A DNA stretch of 64,000 nt from positions 6,320,000 through 6,383,999 of the forward strand of contig NC_030851.1 in assembly GCF_000208745.1 (NCBI RefSeq). Direction: 5' to 3'. Of the stretch, positions 34,800 to 48,500 are shown piece by piece. The stretch is from Theobroma cacao (Eukaryota; Streptophyta; Magnoliopsida; Malvales; Malvaceae). Both the position numbers and the translations under genes were made by a program. The number at the start of each line of letters is the position of its first letter. Positions within the stretch are counted from its first letter, which is position 1. The notes beneath the pieces are model-generated. The model worked only from the letters and a program-made list of their open reading frames with translations, searched no databases and had not been told where the DNA came from.

Positions 34800-37700
34800 T
34801 ACTATAATTTATTCTCTCAGAAGGCCACTCGTGAGTCGAGCAATGATACATGACTACTTGCAGATGACAGCTTGCTGGTTGCTTCTTGTCCCGATTCCCG
34901 CCGCCGCCGGTTTCAAGATCAAAAACCAAGTAACCCACCAATATTTTGGGAGCAATGGATAAACGCTAACTCTAACATCCATCCACTTCTTCAAGTTTTA
35001 AAAAATAGGAGTATAATAAATGTTCAGCTTGCCCAACTAACTGTAAAATTAATAACAAAGCGGATTGCCTGTTTCTGAATCCCAGCAAAACCCTTTGTTT
35101 TATGATTGTGGGCTTATAATTTAACTGAAGGGGCTGTTACCCAATGCCCCCACAAAAAGGTTAATTTGACAGAACCAAATTCCCTTAAAAAAATACTACA
35201 ATAGAGACAAGAGAGGACCCAAGTTCCACTAAGAAAACAAAATTTAACAAACCACTTGTCAAGTTGCAGCTGTTGCTGTGTTTCTGAGTTGCTGTCAAAC
35301 TCCCTATATATAAATCTCCCAGACTCCGACTGTCTTCTGTCTGTCTAGATAACTATTTTAATTCTTCGTTATATGGTTCTATGCACTTAACCAATTTCAG
35401 GCACTGTTCTCTTTTCAGGGTCCCTGAAATTGTCCTCAGTTTGCCTTCCATGTGGATGACTCTGGCCACGCAGAACCAACAGCAATTTCAGAGATTGTTA
35501 GAACTTGTTTGGCCCAACGTTTATGTCAAAGTTTCAAGCCTCTCTGCTTTAGGTAGGGTTTTTTTTTTTTTTTTTTTTTACTTTTTACTAATGTATACGT
35601 CGATTTGCATTTTATTACAGTGCATTCGTATACGAATAGGTTTAAAGGAGAAAAGAAAGTGAAAGAAATGCTGAAATTGCATCACTTATATTCTTTTTCA
35701 ATTACCTATTTAAGATATAATTTTTTAAAATAAAAAAAAGTATGTAAAATATATATATGTTACAGATCTTACATCAATAAAAGATGAGATAGATTTTGGA
35801 TATATAAATATAAATTTTTCATCATCTATCTGGTATATTTTTTGAATTAAGAACGTGGATTGATAACTTATAAATTTATTTAAGTTTTATTTTCAAAACT
35901 TAAGGGCATTTGGAATTATGAGATTGAGTTTAAGTTTTGATCCGTGGCATTTGTTATTGGAGCAGATCTAAATATTCGTTAATATGAAGCTTCTATGAGA
36001 GATATAAGGATATTGGTAAATTCGAACTAATGTAAGATTCCATCTCTTTTACGTAAAGAAGTAGTAATAGGGGTGTGTTTTTTATATATAAATATGAATA
36101 TTTTATTATTTATTAAGTATATCTTTTAAGTTGAGAACTTAAATCTGTAATTTATAGACTTACTTAATACCGTATAAGATTATATTTAAGTTTTGACTTG
36201 TGATACATAATTAAATAATTATTATATTTAAATTATTTTTTATTAATAAGTAATATTTAAGGGACAATTTCAAAGTGAAATAAAATAAAAATTGTGATGA
36301 AACAAAACCCACGTAGTATCTACCCATGGGCAACTTATTACAAGAATCTTAAAGTTTACAAGCCAATTCCCCTCCTAGGTTTATGATGTAGTTACATTAA
36401 TTTTTCATGAATAGGATAGAAGTAGTGCTCAATTTTATTTGATCGCGTGCTTTGTCGACACGGATGTTCCTTGCCTAACCTTAAATGTTACGTAATTAGT
36501 AAGGCTAATGTTTTTTTTTTTTGCTGATATTAGTATCTTTTCACGTGAACTTATTATGGTCTAATTATTTAATCATATAGTAAAAGCAGCTATCGAAAGA
36601 CAAAATCATATTTAATACAAAATGAATAACGGTCAAATTATATTTACTTTCAAATATAATTGTATTATGAATAAGAAAAAGACCCAATATAAACAAAAAT
36701 TAACAAGGTAATACTGCAAATTCTTCTTTGATTTTTCTGTAATTATATTTATTTAAATAAATAAATGATAAAAAAATAAAAAATATAATAACTCAAATTA
36801 TTGGGATAAAACGCATTAAATTTCTTTGATTCATACATATTTTCACTATTTTGATATGTGTTTTTTAAATTTTAAAGCTTTTAATAAATAAAATTGGTTT
36901 TTTTCGCCGACATAGACAGCAAGTCGCAAGCTGTTTATTCTTTTTCCTATCGCAGTTCCAGTTTCTAGTGTTTCGTTTTAACACTTTCTCGGGAGATGAG
37001 TTAGGTTAATCGAATGAATCCGAGACTGTGTGGCGGGCTAATGGAGTAACACAGACCGCAGAGTGCAGAGCTAAGCCGATGGAGTTGGCTGTTTCCTTTA
37101 ATATACACAAAACAACTCCCATAAAGTCTCAAACTTCACTTTAAAGACATCGTTACATGTAAAAAGTGCAGCTTCCTTGCCCCCACCATGCGCCCTTTTC
37201 TCACTACTCTCTACTTTTATTCACCCCCCGTTACAACGACCATCCTTACTTTCTCACTTGTATAATTACCACGTGTTTAATACTTTTAAATTAACTTCTT
37301 TTTTAGGTTTAATTTGAGTCACTAGGCTTTTTTATTTATTTTTATTACAGTAACATTGGAAGCAATTTTTTTCTTATAGAATTACCTTTTTGATTAAATA
37401 TTTCTTTACTTAAATACCATAAAATTTTAAAACCTTTTAAATCATGTATAATAGATCCAATTCATATTTTATTTTTATCTCCTCAATTAAGTACTTTTAG
37501 ATTCTTAGATAATAGTTAACATCAATTGCTCTTACATCATATGTGATTTGTTTCGAATCCGCTCCTTAAACTTTTTCAATTTTTATAATCATAATATTAT
37601 AATTGAAAGATTCAAACTCCATTTACTTGTACTTTTGTTATTTGTTATTTGTTTATAAAAATGAATAAAAAGAAAAAAATGAATTGAAAATATATCATGT

Positions 37701-39010
37701 TACATATAAGTTATAATTTTTTCATAAATTAAATAATTAAGTAATGAATACATGTAATATTGGGTTACAATAAGCTGTAACACTTTCTCATCTTGTAGAT
37801 CTCATTTTGCGATTTGAATTTAGAAGCTATAAGTTAAAGTTTTGAGTCCTAATCATAATGTTGTCTTTTTGGAGACAATGTTTATAATTAATTGATACCC
37901 GCTTTATGCAAACTATATTTTGTTAATTATTTCTCTTATCCGCTTAAAATATATTACATAATTTTATATATTATAATTGATTATTATAATGATAGAGTAC
38001 TGGATTTTCATTTGGTTGTAATTTCAATAAATATATTGATTAACCAATTGTTAAATCATATGAATCCAAAAGATAGGGTTTGTTTATATGTAAACGAATA
38101 TTAAAATAAAATTGCAATAAATGTTTTATATGATTAAATTAATTTTTTATCAATTAATTGTTAAATTTCAATAATACAAACAAATTTAAATAATACTTAA
38201 CTTTTAATTAATTATATTTAACTTTGTAGTGCTTATATTAAAGTAATCTTATATGGAGTTGTTAGCATTGGAGATAGTTAAACTAATGTAGATATAGTTA
38301 ACTTTTTTTTTAATGTAAAAGAATGCTAATGTAAAAGGAATGGGTTTGAAGAACGAAATAAAAGCATAATGTTTAAAATTTTTTTAAATTTTTTAAAAAA
38401 TTAAAATTTTTTTATTACGTTTAATTAAATTCTTATATTTTTATTTTAAATCAAATAAATTTTTATGATTAATGATTAAGTAATTATCATTAGTCAATAT
38501 GTCATTTGTTATTTTATATTGACATGATATTAATGTGAAAAGTAAAATATATCATATGATCATATTATCATATTAAATTAATATATTACGATATGATCGA
38601 TTATGATATGTTAGCATACCAAATCATCATTACTTATGATATGTTAAAATATCATGTGGTATAGAATAATAAATAATATTTTTATTAAATTAATCATTAA
38701 TTACAAAAGCCTTATTTAACTCAAAACAAAAATATAAAAATTTATTTGATTTAAAATAAAAATATTAAAAATTAATTGAATGTAATAAAAATATAAAGAC
38801 CTATTCAAAATTTTTTAAATAATTTAAAAATTTATTTAAATATTATGTCAAAAAGGAAATACAATTAAAAAACAAAATACACTTCTTCCTGTTTTGTAAT
38901 TTTCGTAATATCAGCAAAATTATTAGTTAAAATAAAAATACAAAAAATAAAATCAATTAAAAAAAAGTTTACATGTTTAGTGACATTGATTAGGAATTAG
39001 GATCACCGTC
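34800..39010. other. Gene-poor spacer with one promoter-like patch
   Basis: A TATA-like CTATATATAAA at 35304-35314 precedes a pyrimidine-rich leader-like stretch and a 41-base hairpin region (arms CAATTTCAGG at 35392-35401 and CCTGAAATTG at 35423-35432). A 93-codon ORF (35381-35662) there ends after a run of about 20 T and matches nothing I know. A less AT-rich patch at 36900-37260 also shows no gene. The rest is AT-rich and appears empty. Confidence 0.55.
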
Positions 39011-42000
39011 TTCGCTCCGCACCCGTATAAAATGCCCCAACCTCTAAAAATAGAAGAGCGGAAAAAGCAAAAAAAAAAATAATAATACAGCAAGGAGTCA
39101 ACGCGGTCTTACATGTCACATAACTCAGGCGATTAAAGAAACGACAGCTGTCCAAGTACACATCCTTCACGTAATCCTGTTTGTAGAGAATCTACAGGCG
39201 TTTCCTTATTTAAACAGGGATTCATATCTGTTGGCGCAGATATTTTCTTCTCTCTCTACATTACGATGATTTTGATAATACAGGAGTGACAGTACCTTTC
39301 ATTTTTGGTTCCAGGAACAAAAACAACATAGATCTGCCTCCAGTTCTCCTTTTCCCTTTTCTATAACTGTTTTCTCCCTCCTTTCCTCTTCACTTTGATT
39401 TCCTTTTCGTACAGTTTCCATCCTTATTAAGGCTTTCTTCGAGCACTTTCATGGCGATCGGTGCGGGTTAATTATGACTTTGTTAAGGGCATATTTTTTG
39501 TTTTGATTCCCTTAAATTTATTTTTTCCACTTTCTCCTTTGTTCTTTAAATCTTTTGTTTCTTCATATACTGTTTAATGTTTCAAGGTTCGGTTAGGTCA
39601 ATGCCTTCAAAAGTTTCTTCGAGAAAGTGCTTAATATGCATTTGAGTTTCGTCGTACTTAATTATTTGTAAGTATAAGCTCTTGTTATCATACGTCTTTC
39701 TTTGTTTTTTCTTTTAAATATACAAGTTCACGTATATCAACTTTATATATGATCGTTTATGTTGTTTGATTTCTTCTTTTCATAGTGTTACGAGTTTCAC
39801 ATGTTTTCTTGACGTTATCTTGTTGAATTAGTGAATTTATTATTATTGAAATCTTATGTTTTTCTGTTTCCTACCTTTTCTAATGTTTTTGTTCCTTTCC
39901 TATTTAATCCTTATATTGGAATCTGGAAAGCCTACTTGCTACTACTACCTACGCTCTACTACGCGTTTTTACAGCTACTAAAATTGCACGCAAGAAACTA
40001 AAAATCATCAATAAATGGTTTATTTTTTTTTGTTTTCTTGATTTTGAAATTACTGATGCTTTCTAAGGGATGACAAATATTTGATATTTGTGGCCGTTGG
40101 CCTTAGCTGTTAGAATCTCGCTGTGAATTAGGGCTTTGCTCTATGAAAAACACATGGTTTTAATTGTGTGAGTTATTATAGACGTGATCAATGACTGAGA
40201 AGTGAAGACTGAGTATTTTCGAGTACGAGTGCCCTTATTATATTGTTAAATTGTCAAGAGTTAGTGTTAATATGATGAAAATGAGTTGGAATTTCTTTGA
40301 GAATACCTTTGGATTTCGAAAAAGAAAAAGGGAGTAATGATATTCATTATGTTTGCAATTGAAGAAAGTAAGCAAGAAAACGAATTCCTGTCTATAAGAC
40401 ATGCTGTCTGGATTCTTCTTGTTAGTCTGTACTGTCTTCTTCATTGATTTGCTTTTGCATGAGCTTAATGGAGGTAAAATTAAAGTTGCTGGATTATGAA
40501 TTGTCTCTTTGTGCTACAAGGTTGCTAACTGAGTTTAGGTCGTTGTTTGTCTGTGATATTGGAATGGAATCTCATTTTGATTGAGTTTTTGGAATGCTGT
40601 TATTTGCATCGTCAATCTTTGTAATGATTAATTGAATCTCTAGCCTATATTAATGTGTAAATATTGCTTAATAAAACTTTTTACTTGAATTGTTCTGAAT
40701 AGGTGTCCCATCTTTAAAGTTACAAAAATAGGGTATTATCGTTGTCATTGCTACTCATTAAATTTCATTTCTAAGGAAAATTTATCCAGTCTTTTTCTTT
40801 TTCTTGTTTGGATTAAGTAATAGTTGATGGTGAGTTATGGTTTTAATACCATAGTGATATTGCATCCAGGTGAAGGGGGTAACAGATTTGTATTTATTGG
40901 TTTTTTCTTTTGGTATGTTAATATTTTAGGGGAACATTAAAATAGTTTGATTAATTAACTCTAAGTTATGCCATTAGAGTGATATGTTAAAATTTTATTG
41001 TTGTTGTGATATTTGAATTCAGTAACTGGTCATTAATCTTTTTTCCTTCGATATTCCTTTTGGGTTAATAGGTGAAGTATTCTAACTGTAAGAGTAGCAC
41101 TCAAATAAATTCCTTAACCTTGATTGAAGCATGAGCCCAATTTTGGTGGTCAATAAAATTTTCTCGCTTCTCTATTGGCATGTCTGTTAGCAACTATATA
41201 GGTCTACATTATTTGCAATTGGTGTGCAATTGTCAGATTAGGTTTTTTTCGGAGACAAATACATTCAATCTTCTTAATTTTTCCTTATATTTGGAGGGTC
41301 ACACCGGATACCTATGTAATCTTTGAGGTGTCTGGTACAGGAGTGCTCTGGAAATAAAGAGTCCTTGCAACATTACGTGGATTGTTCTAGGGTTATTAAG
41401 GTTTTGTAGTAAATAGAAAGAGTACATTTTTTTCCCTAAGTTATGATAATTTAATGGATATTTACAGCATAAATTTTCTTCATCCTGTTTATTTTTTTTG
41501 AGTAATGCTCTCTGTTTCTGTTTCAAAAGTAACTTAATTGTTAGATAAGACAGAATTTTTAGAATCTTTACTCAAATGTGAATCGTTATTTGTCTACTTT
41601 AATCACTTAAAGAAAACTAGATCAAACGCTATTAGAATTTGAATATATATTTTTAAAATGTTTGGCATCACATTAGGTCCTAATGGATTAGATTCTTTCT
41701 CTAAAATAAGATTTAATCAACTATGGCTCCCTTTAACTCATTACGCAATTAAATGCATCATGATGTACTCGGAAATATTAAGTGCTTGGTTGTTTGGATT
41801 TATTCAAAAGTCTTGCTGTGCTGCGTCTTTGGACTGAATTCAATTCATGTCAAGAAGCAGCTTCAACAAAAATCAATAGAAAGATACCAAAGAAAGTGAT
41901 TAAGGTAAGGTACTTCAGGACTTTAGATTAATAGACCAAAAAGAACACCCTATTCTGAAAATTTTGGGTGAAATTCTCCATATAGACCTTACAAGGGCCT

Positions 42001-45000
42001 TGAATAGATTGTTTACCATTACTAACTTAAGGTCCTAACCTGTGATTACCTGTACATCCCTTTTACAGCTTTCTAAGCTAAGTAAAGCCACATGGTTATC
42101 ACTTAAAATTTAAGAATATGAAGGTTTTTAAATAGAATGGTGAAAACTTGTAGCAGTATAGTTATTTTTTTGTACTTCAATGTTTGTGTGAGCTAGTCCC
42201 TGGGCCAATGAAATGCAGTAGTTTTGGGCCACTATCTGGCTAAAGGGGGCAGTTGTAATGGTGGTGGCATGGCAAGTAATTAAGGTTCATCTCAAATCAA
42301 GCTTTACTTGTTCTTTTATTGCTGGTGGGAGATTGGGGCTTGAATCTTCGGTTGTAGTTTTAGTTATCTGTATATGGCACAGATAAAGGTTTTTGAGTTG
42401 ATAGGTGGAGCTAAAAGCTAACTCAGAGGTATAGTCAGTTACATAGAGCAAACCTGTTGTGGAAGTCCAAAGCTAAACCTTGTAAAAGACCATGCGAATT
42501 GAGAAGGTTACACCTTTAAAAATTTGAGTGTGTGGTAGATTTAGGTTTTTAGTTATTTTCATTGGATATTAATTCAGTTGAAGTCAAACATCTAATGACT
42601 CTTTTAGTTAAAACATAAATATAGTGAAATCATTGTGGAAGTATACTATTTTAGTTGCGAATTGTTTACTTCATTTTAGAGGCGTACTTTTCATATTCCA
42701 TAGAACCACTGATTACTCTAGAAGTTTATATTTGTAATTTTTGTTTTTCATATTTATTTTAAAATAAGTTTTAATGATTGCCATGTGGCATTTGATGTGA
42801 CTGCTCATTTGGAGAGGAGAGGAGAGGAGAACGTGCCTTAACGGAGCATCAAAGCCAATTGTTTGGTCCTGGCATATCAGTTTAAACTTTTGGTTCAATG
42901 GTTCTTAGTTTATGGAATTGAAACATATATTGTCGTTGCAATTGTTTTACGTGAACTACTATCTTCTAATTGAAGTCAAGCACACTTTTAGATTTTGTGG
43001 TCTTTTGTTGTGGTAGCATATAGCCTGTTCGTTTGAATGTTCTTGTGCATAGGATCCTTAATTCTTGAAATTAGGTTTTACCTTGTGCCTTGGGCTTTTG
43101 TGTGGGCCGTGAGTTACAGTATAAACTAATTGGTTGGTCCTTACCTATTAGTGTAAGCTTATATAGGTTTAATGGTTCACCTGTACATAACCTTGTTCTT
43201 TGTCTATATTTTTTACAATTATTTCAAATAACAGAAACTTTGTTTTCATAACGGGTTTCTTTTCGTGCGAACAAAGTTGTTTTTGATATTAATCTGCAAA
43301 ATAATGCTTTGTGCTTAATTACTGTCTTAATGATTTGTGGCTTGACCTATAAGCCTATGGATGACTTGGTTTCTGTGGCATTAGATAGAAAATTAGTTTT
43401 TGTTGATGGGTAGCAGAGAGCTTCTCTTCCATTTATTAATTATCTTTAGGTCCTTAAAATGTAGGACAAACTAGTTAGCTAAGACATGCCTGCATCACCT
43501 CAATGCCTTCAAAACCTCAATTGGGATCTTGTGAGATCCTACAAGCCAAAATATCTTCATGTTTTATACATGTGCTTCTGCACTTGAGTACATGTCTCTA
43601 AAGATACTTATTATTGTTTTCTTCTTTCCTTTTGTTTCAGAAGACTTTAATACCCCTTCGGTTTCAACAGGTCAAAGAGTTTAAACTTTCTAACTGTCAT
43701 TGAAAAATTTATGTTTGTTTTAAGTTTAAAGAGTTACTTAATTATGTCATTTCACTTGGGAGTTGGAAAATTACCTAGATTCATAAACTTTAAATCCCTT
43801 TTCGTACTTGTCTCCAGATATTGTTGAAAGAGGGGTACAGTTTGCCTGCAGTTAGCAGTTGACTAACTTGTGATTGTTGAGCATCTGTTGAGCACAATAT
43901 TTATCTGCATATTAATTTAAGGAAAATAACATGTATATTTTCTTCAAGCTTGTGCCTTACCTTGTTGGAAGTTGTCCTGTGACTGATTTGTACCTGGCGG
44001 ATCTTATCCTCGTGCATTTAATGGATAATTGGACATAAGTATTACTTTAATTTTCTCATCTGGGAGGGCAAGCCAAAATTTCATGTTTAGTGCTGCAATA
44101 AATCCATGTGATTTGTTAGTCAGATGCAATGTGCAGCCTAAGATTATTGAAGAAAATATTACTTACCTGATTCATAGCTCTGAAGGGGTACTTTCCGGAC
44201 TTCCCGCCTCCCAAGCATGCCACTTCTGGCATTTATAACTGTATGCCTGTTTTCCTAACAGGTATTGGATTCAGTAGAAGAATCCTGATACCTTTAAAAA
44301 ATATTGAAAGTTTTTTAGATCTGAGACTTCTGTCTTTTCTCTGTGCAGCTACCAGCGGCTCCCTCTGCACCGAGCATGAGAACTGTCCTTTACCTGGCTG
44401 CTTGGAATTAGCTATTCTAATCATGCGTATGGAGTGTGTTTCAAATTTTATGAATATCCACATTTCTTCTAGATCTTTTTCTTATTTTTCTTAGGATATC
44501 GCTTGCTGTATGGTTAGAACTTTCTTCCCGGCCTCCCAGGTCCGCTACGGTGTTTATACTGCTGCTGAATTCTATGAAGAGGTTCTAATTATATTCTGTT
44601 ATCTTATCTATATTTGATGTATGCATGAATGCCTGCAGTTGACTACAATCTTTTTCACATCCTATGTTATAGTATCACCCTTTGTCATGGCAATAATCAG
44701 TATGAATTATTTGATTTTAAGTTGTTGATTTTCTCCAATATAGTCAATTCAATCACAGATGCAGACTAAATTATATACCCTTTACCCAGAGAACTGAAAA
44801 AAGTGAAGGTACTGAGCCGTGAGGTGTATCCTACTGAAATGGTGACTATCCTTGCATGGTAGTGTGCTTAGAACATTTTTGGCCTGCCTAAATGAGTTAC
44901 TAAAGCACATTTTTAATACTGTGAATCAGGCAAATCATTTCTTACTGTGAAATGATGTTGCATGTTATCCTGTTAGTTCCCTACTAATAGTGTATTAAAT

Positions 45001-45579
45001 TAACTGTTAATTTGATTCCCCCTGCACCCCCCCTCCCCCCTTTCGTTTCATTTTTAAGTTTTTTCTTTTCATCAAGGATGGGCAGCTATCAGAAGAAAGT
45101 AAAACCAATCTGAGAATTTTTTATTGCATAACACAAGAAGTAGTACAATTGCAATTTGCAGTTAGTATATCTATTTGGTTGAACACAATTGCACGAGGAG
45201 CTGAGTAACATCAGACACAAATAGTGCACTCTAATTATTGCGTAAATTTACACCAGATAACTTGTTTCTCTGTTCATTTTACAGCAATTCTACAGTTTGT
45301 TTCGATAAACATTTCATATGAAATTCTTTTCTTCATGCTTAATATACTATCTAGTAAGTGGAATATGAAATCTCACTGATAGAAGGTTTAGTTTTTAACT
45401 GTGGGCTAGTTGTTGATAGGGTACTGATGATGTCCATCCACAGTTGTCAGTCCAGTTTGCTAATGCAGCTGTAATCTGTTTCAAATTTGAGAAGTTATTT
45501 ATAGGATTGATATTGAAATAATTTGGTTTCTTACTTGTTCTGTATGCTGTATTTTTTAAAACAGTATTGAGTGGAAGAA
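39011..45579. other. Region downstream of the MADS-box gene; possible non-coding transcript
   Basis: A plus-strand promoter-like patch (TATAAAA at 39026-39032, then pyrimidine-rich sequence at 39240-39450) is followed by donor-like TTATTTG|TAAGTATAAG context near 39668 and acceptor-like sites at about 43640, 44270 and 44348. ORFs are short and unrecognised (for example 83 codons at 44243-44494). A spliced non-coding transcript convergent with the MADS gene is possible but not shown. No known gene was found. Confidence 0.3.
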
Positions 45580-48500
45580 TTACCCCAACTTCATTGATTT
45601 TGTTGGTGTATCATTCTTAGGAGGTTGGGGCTGGCTTAACTGGAGACAAACAGGTGCGTGCAAATCATATCCACTGTTCAAAGTATAATTTGGGTGTGAG
45701 CTTCTGCTAGCTTCATTTGCTTCCCTTGTTTCATAAACCTGAGACCCAAAATTGCACTCTTTAGAAGTATCAATTAGAAAATTCTTCATTTGCTTAAATT
45801 CCAAGATTATTCACAGGCCTTTTGGCCTATTGGTATTAGGTTTGTCAGACTTTGGTGCTATTACTTTCATGAGGACCAAGGAAAAGAGTTTTTAAGGAAG
45901 CGTGAGTCATAGGTGAGTATGAGATATTCTTAGCAATTATCAAATTATCTGGGCCAGTACCTTCTTTTGAAGTTCAGTATTTTCTTGGCGGATGAGGTCT
46001 ACCTTCTTATACAGTTCTAGATTCTCCTGATGAATGAGGTGTCCCTGCAATTCAACAAATGAAAGTTGCTCAACAAGAAAATATATGAAAATCTGAAAAA
46101 AAAAAATGCAGCAAAAACTTCCAAGAAACCTTGTGGTTTAGCTCTTTGATTTCGTCTGTTAGAATTTGGTCCTGCGTGGAAAAATAACAGAGGAGCAACT
46201 GCATTAAATATTATCATTTGGTCTTGAATGTTATAGGTGAAAATTTCATCCAATTCTGAAGTTGTCATACCTTTTTCATGCGGACACCTTTCAAACTCAT
46301 TTCAAGTTGGTTTTCCAGGTTCTGTAGATCTTTGACACTTAAACCGGATAGTTCTTCTCCCATCAATTTCCTGCAGCACATCACAGTGGAATGTTACATG
46401 AGCATTTGTTTATCTTATGGAATGGAAAATCCCATATGTCATGTTTTAAAGGTTCTTATCTACCATCAAGAGTGTCCTATCAAGAACTTTGTTAATAAGA
46501 GTGTTTTTTAAGTGATACCATTTTTAATATCATGTATGTATGTCATATAGTAGATACAGTTGCTGTTGATTTTGTGTTTTATGCTATCTAGTCCTTGAAA
46601 ATTACTGTTTGGTTTGTTTTAAAATAATACATGAGATCATTATCTTAGGATGTAGAATTTGGCAACAGTGCTGCAACAGATCAGATCCATTGGCAATTGA
46701 TGAAGATGGGAGACAAATTTGGGATTGGGCAACCAGGCTTGAGTTTTCCTAAGTGCAGTGTGTAAGTTGGTGCTTTTCTTATTGTGCTAGAAACAAGTAC
46801 AGAAGATGCTTGAGCTTTTCATATGATGGTTTACAATCATGAAGAAAATGTTATAGGTGTGCAAAATATGGTGATTTTTATGTACTTGTTTAGGACGAGA
46901 TTTTTAATAAATCGGAATTAGTTGTTGAAAAGCTCAACTTGCTGGTTGAAAACATAACTCGTAAAACATATCGTTACGTAATCAGAAGTCAGAACACATT
47001 GGTTAGTCAAATCTGTAAAAGGACGTAACGTTAACCAAGCATACTAAGGTTATGATCTTGAAAAGGATTTGTCTTTTTAATAGTGTTGAAGTTATGAGGT
47101 GCATCCTGTGCCTTACTGTAAAGAGTGCTGTTATGACATTGACTTGTAACATTAAAGAAAGGTAACCAGTAGTACCATTGAAACTTCATTAGAAGAAGCT
47201 ACTAGTTCTGAAAACATTGCAGTTAATGCTCACCAAAAAATTTGAAGTTGGAGCATGATTTATGCACTTATTAGCAAAATTTACAAAGATAAAGAGTATC
47301 ATAGAGTCTACAAAAGTGGCTAACTTCTTACTCTAAATTTTTAAGCTAAGAGATTTTAAGGGCATTTTGGTGATGTATTAATGGAGGTTTTGAGTACCTG
47401 TGGTAGTCTTGCAAGTATTGTAGTTGTTGCCTCAAGCTTGCTGCCTCCCTCTGCCAAAACTATCAAGTACAAAGTCAAATATTAAATTAGAAAGTCATAT
47501 TCTCGAATGTAAGTATTTTATTGTAAAATAATTTCATAAGAGATGTAAAAATTGAAGTACATGTCAAAGAAGTTAGGAGATTTGTTTCTGTTCAATGACA
47601 ATGTTACACGTAGAGTCTAAATATAACTATTTGTGAGTAACTTGAACTTTATTTAGTTACTCAGACTCAACTGATTTTGTTGTTATATTCAAGTAAAGTA
47701 TGCAATTGGAGTGAATGTAAGTGGTCTAATTCTCAACTGAAGCTAGTTGCAAGCTTAATCAAGCATTTGATTTTTTACATACTTTGTTAAAAGAACTCAC
47801 GGCTTGGTCTCAAGTTTGAGCTAGATTCCCCTTTGATGATAATAAGATGAATTGATTTGAACATTGACTAACTTGAATGCATAGACAAGGTGTACACTTT
47901 CAAAACTTCTTAAACAGGTAAGGATTTTAATCTGTTATGCTCTCTTTAACACTGTGTTTGATAGGAAGGAAGATAGAGGGAATGGAGAAAATTAAGGAAT
48001 GGAAGAGGGAAGGAAAGGAAAGAAAAGCAATTTGTTTTTCCTTCCTCCTGTTTGATAAAGAGATAGAAAACGGAAAGAAAAATGTCAAGGGTAAATTGTG
48101 AATGAAATTCTGATTTTTGTTGAATGAGTGGTTTCCTTTCACGTGCAAGGACTGGATTTTGAGAGAACAGAAAAGGTGTAAATCCACTCATTTTCTGCCC
48201 TACCTACCATTACCCTCCTACCAAATGAAGGAAAATAAACTCTCCCTCCATCTTTTCATTTTACCTCCTTTTCCTCCTCTTTCTTTCTTCCAAACTAATT
48301 GTTCTTGTACTTCGTGCTAAGATTATGTTTGTTTTTGTTGTGCCAGCATTCTACATTATAGATATTTCTACATAATTGTCATTGAAAAAGAAAATGAAGA
48401 ATTTGCTATATAACTGTGTTGTCTTAATGCTATCTCTTATATCTCAAGTTACCTTTTGTTGTATCTTGTTTTTTGTTGGAATTTAAAGAAGAGATATTTT

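Noticed and set aside
45424..45460. Possible box C/D snoRNA (TGATGAT word)
   Set aside because: No matching CTGA box at a sensible distance and no terminal stem.
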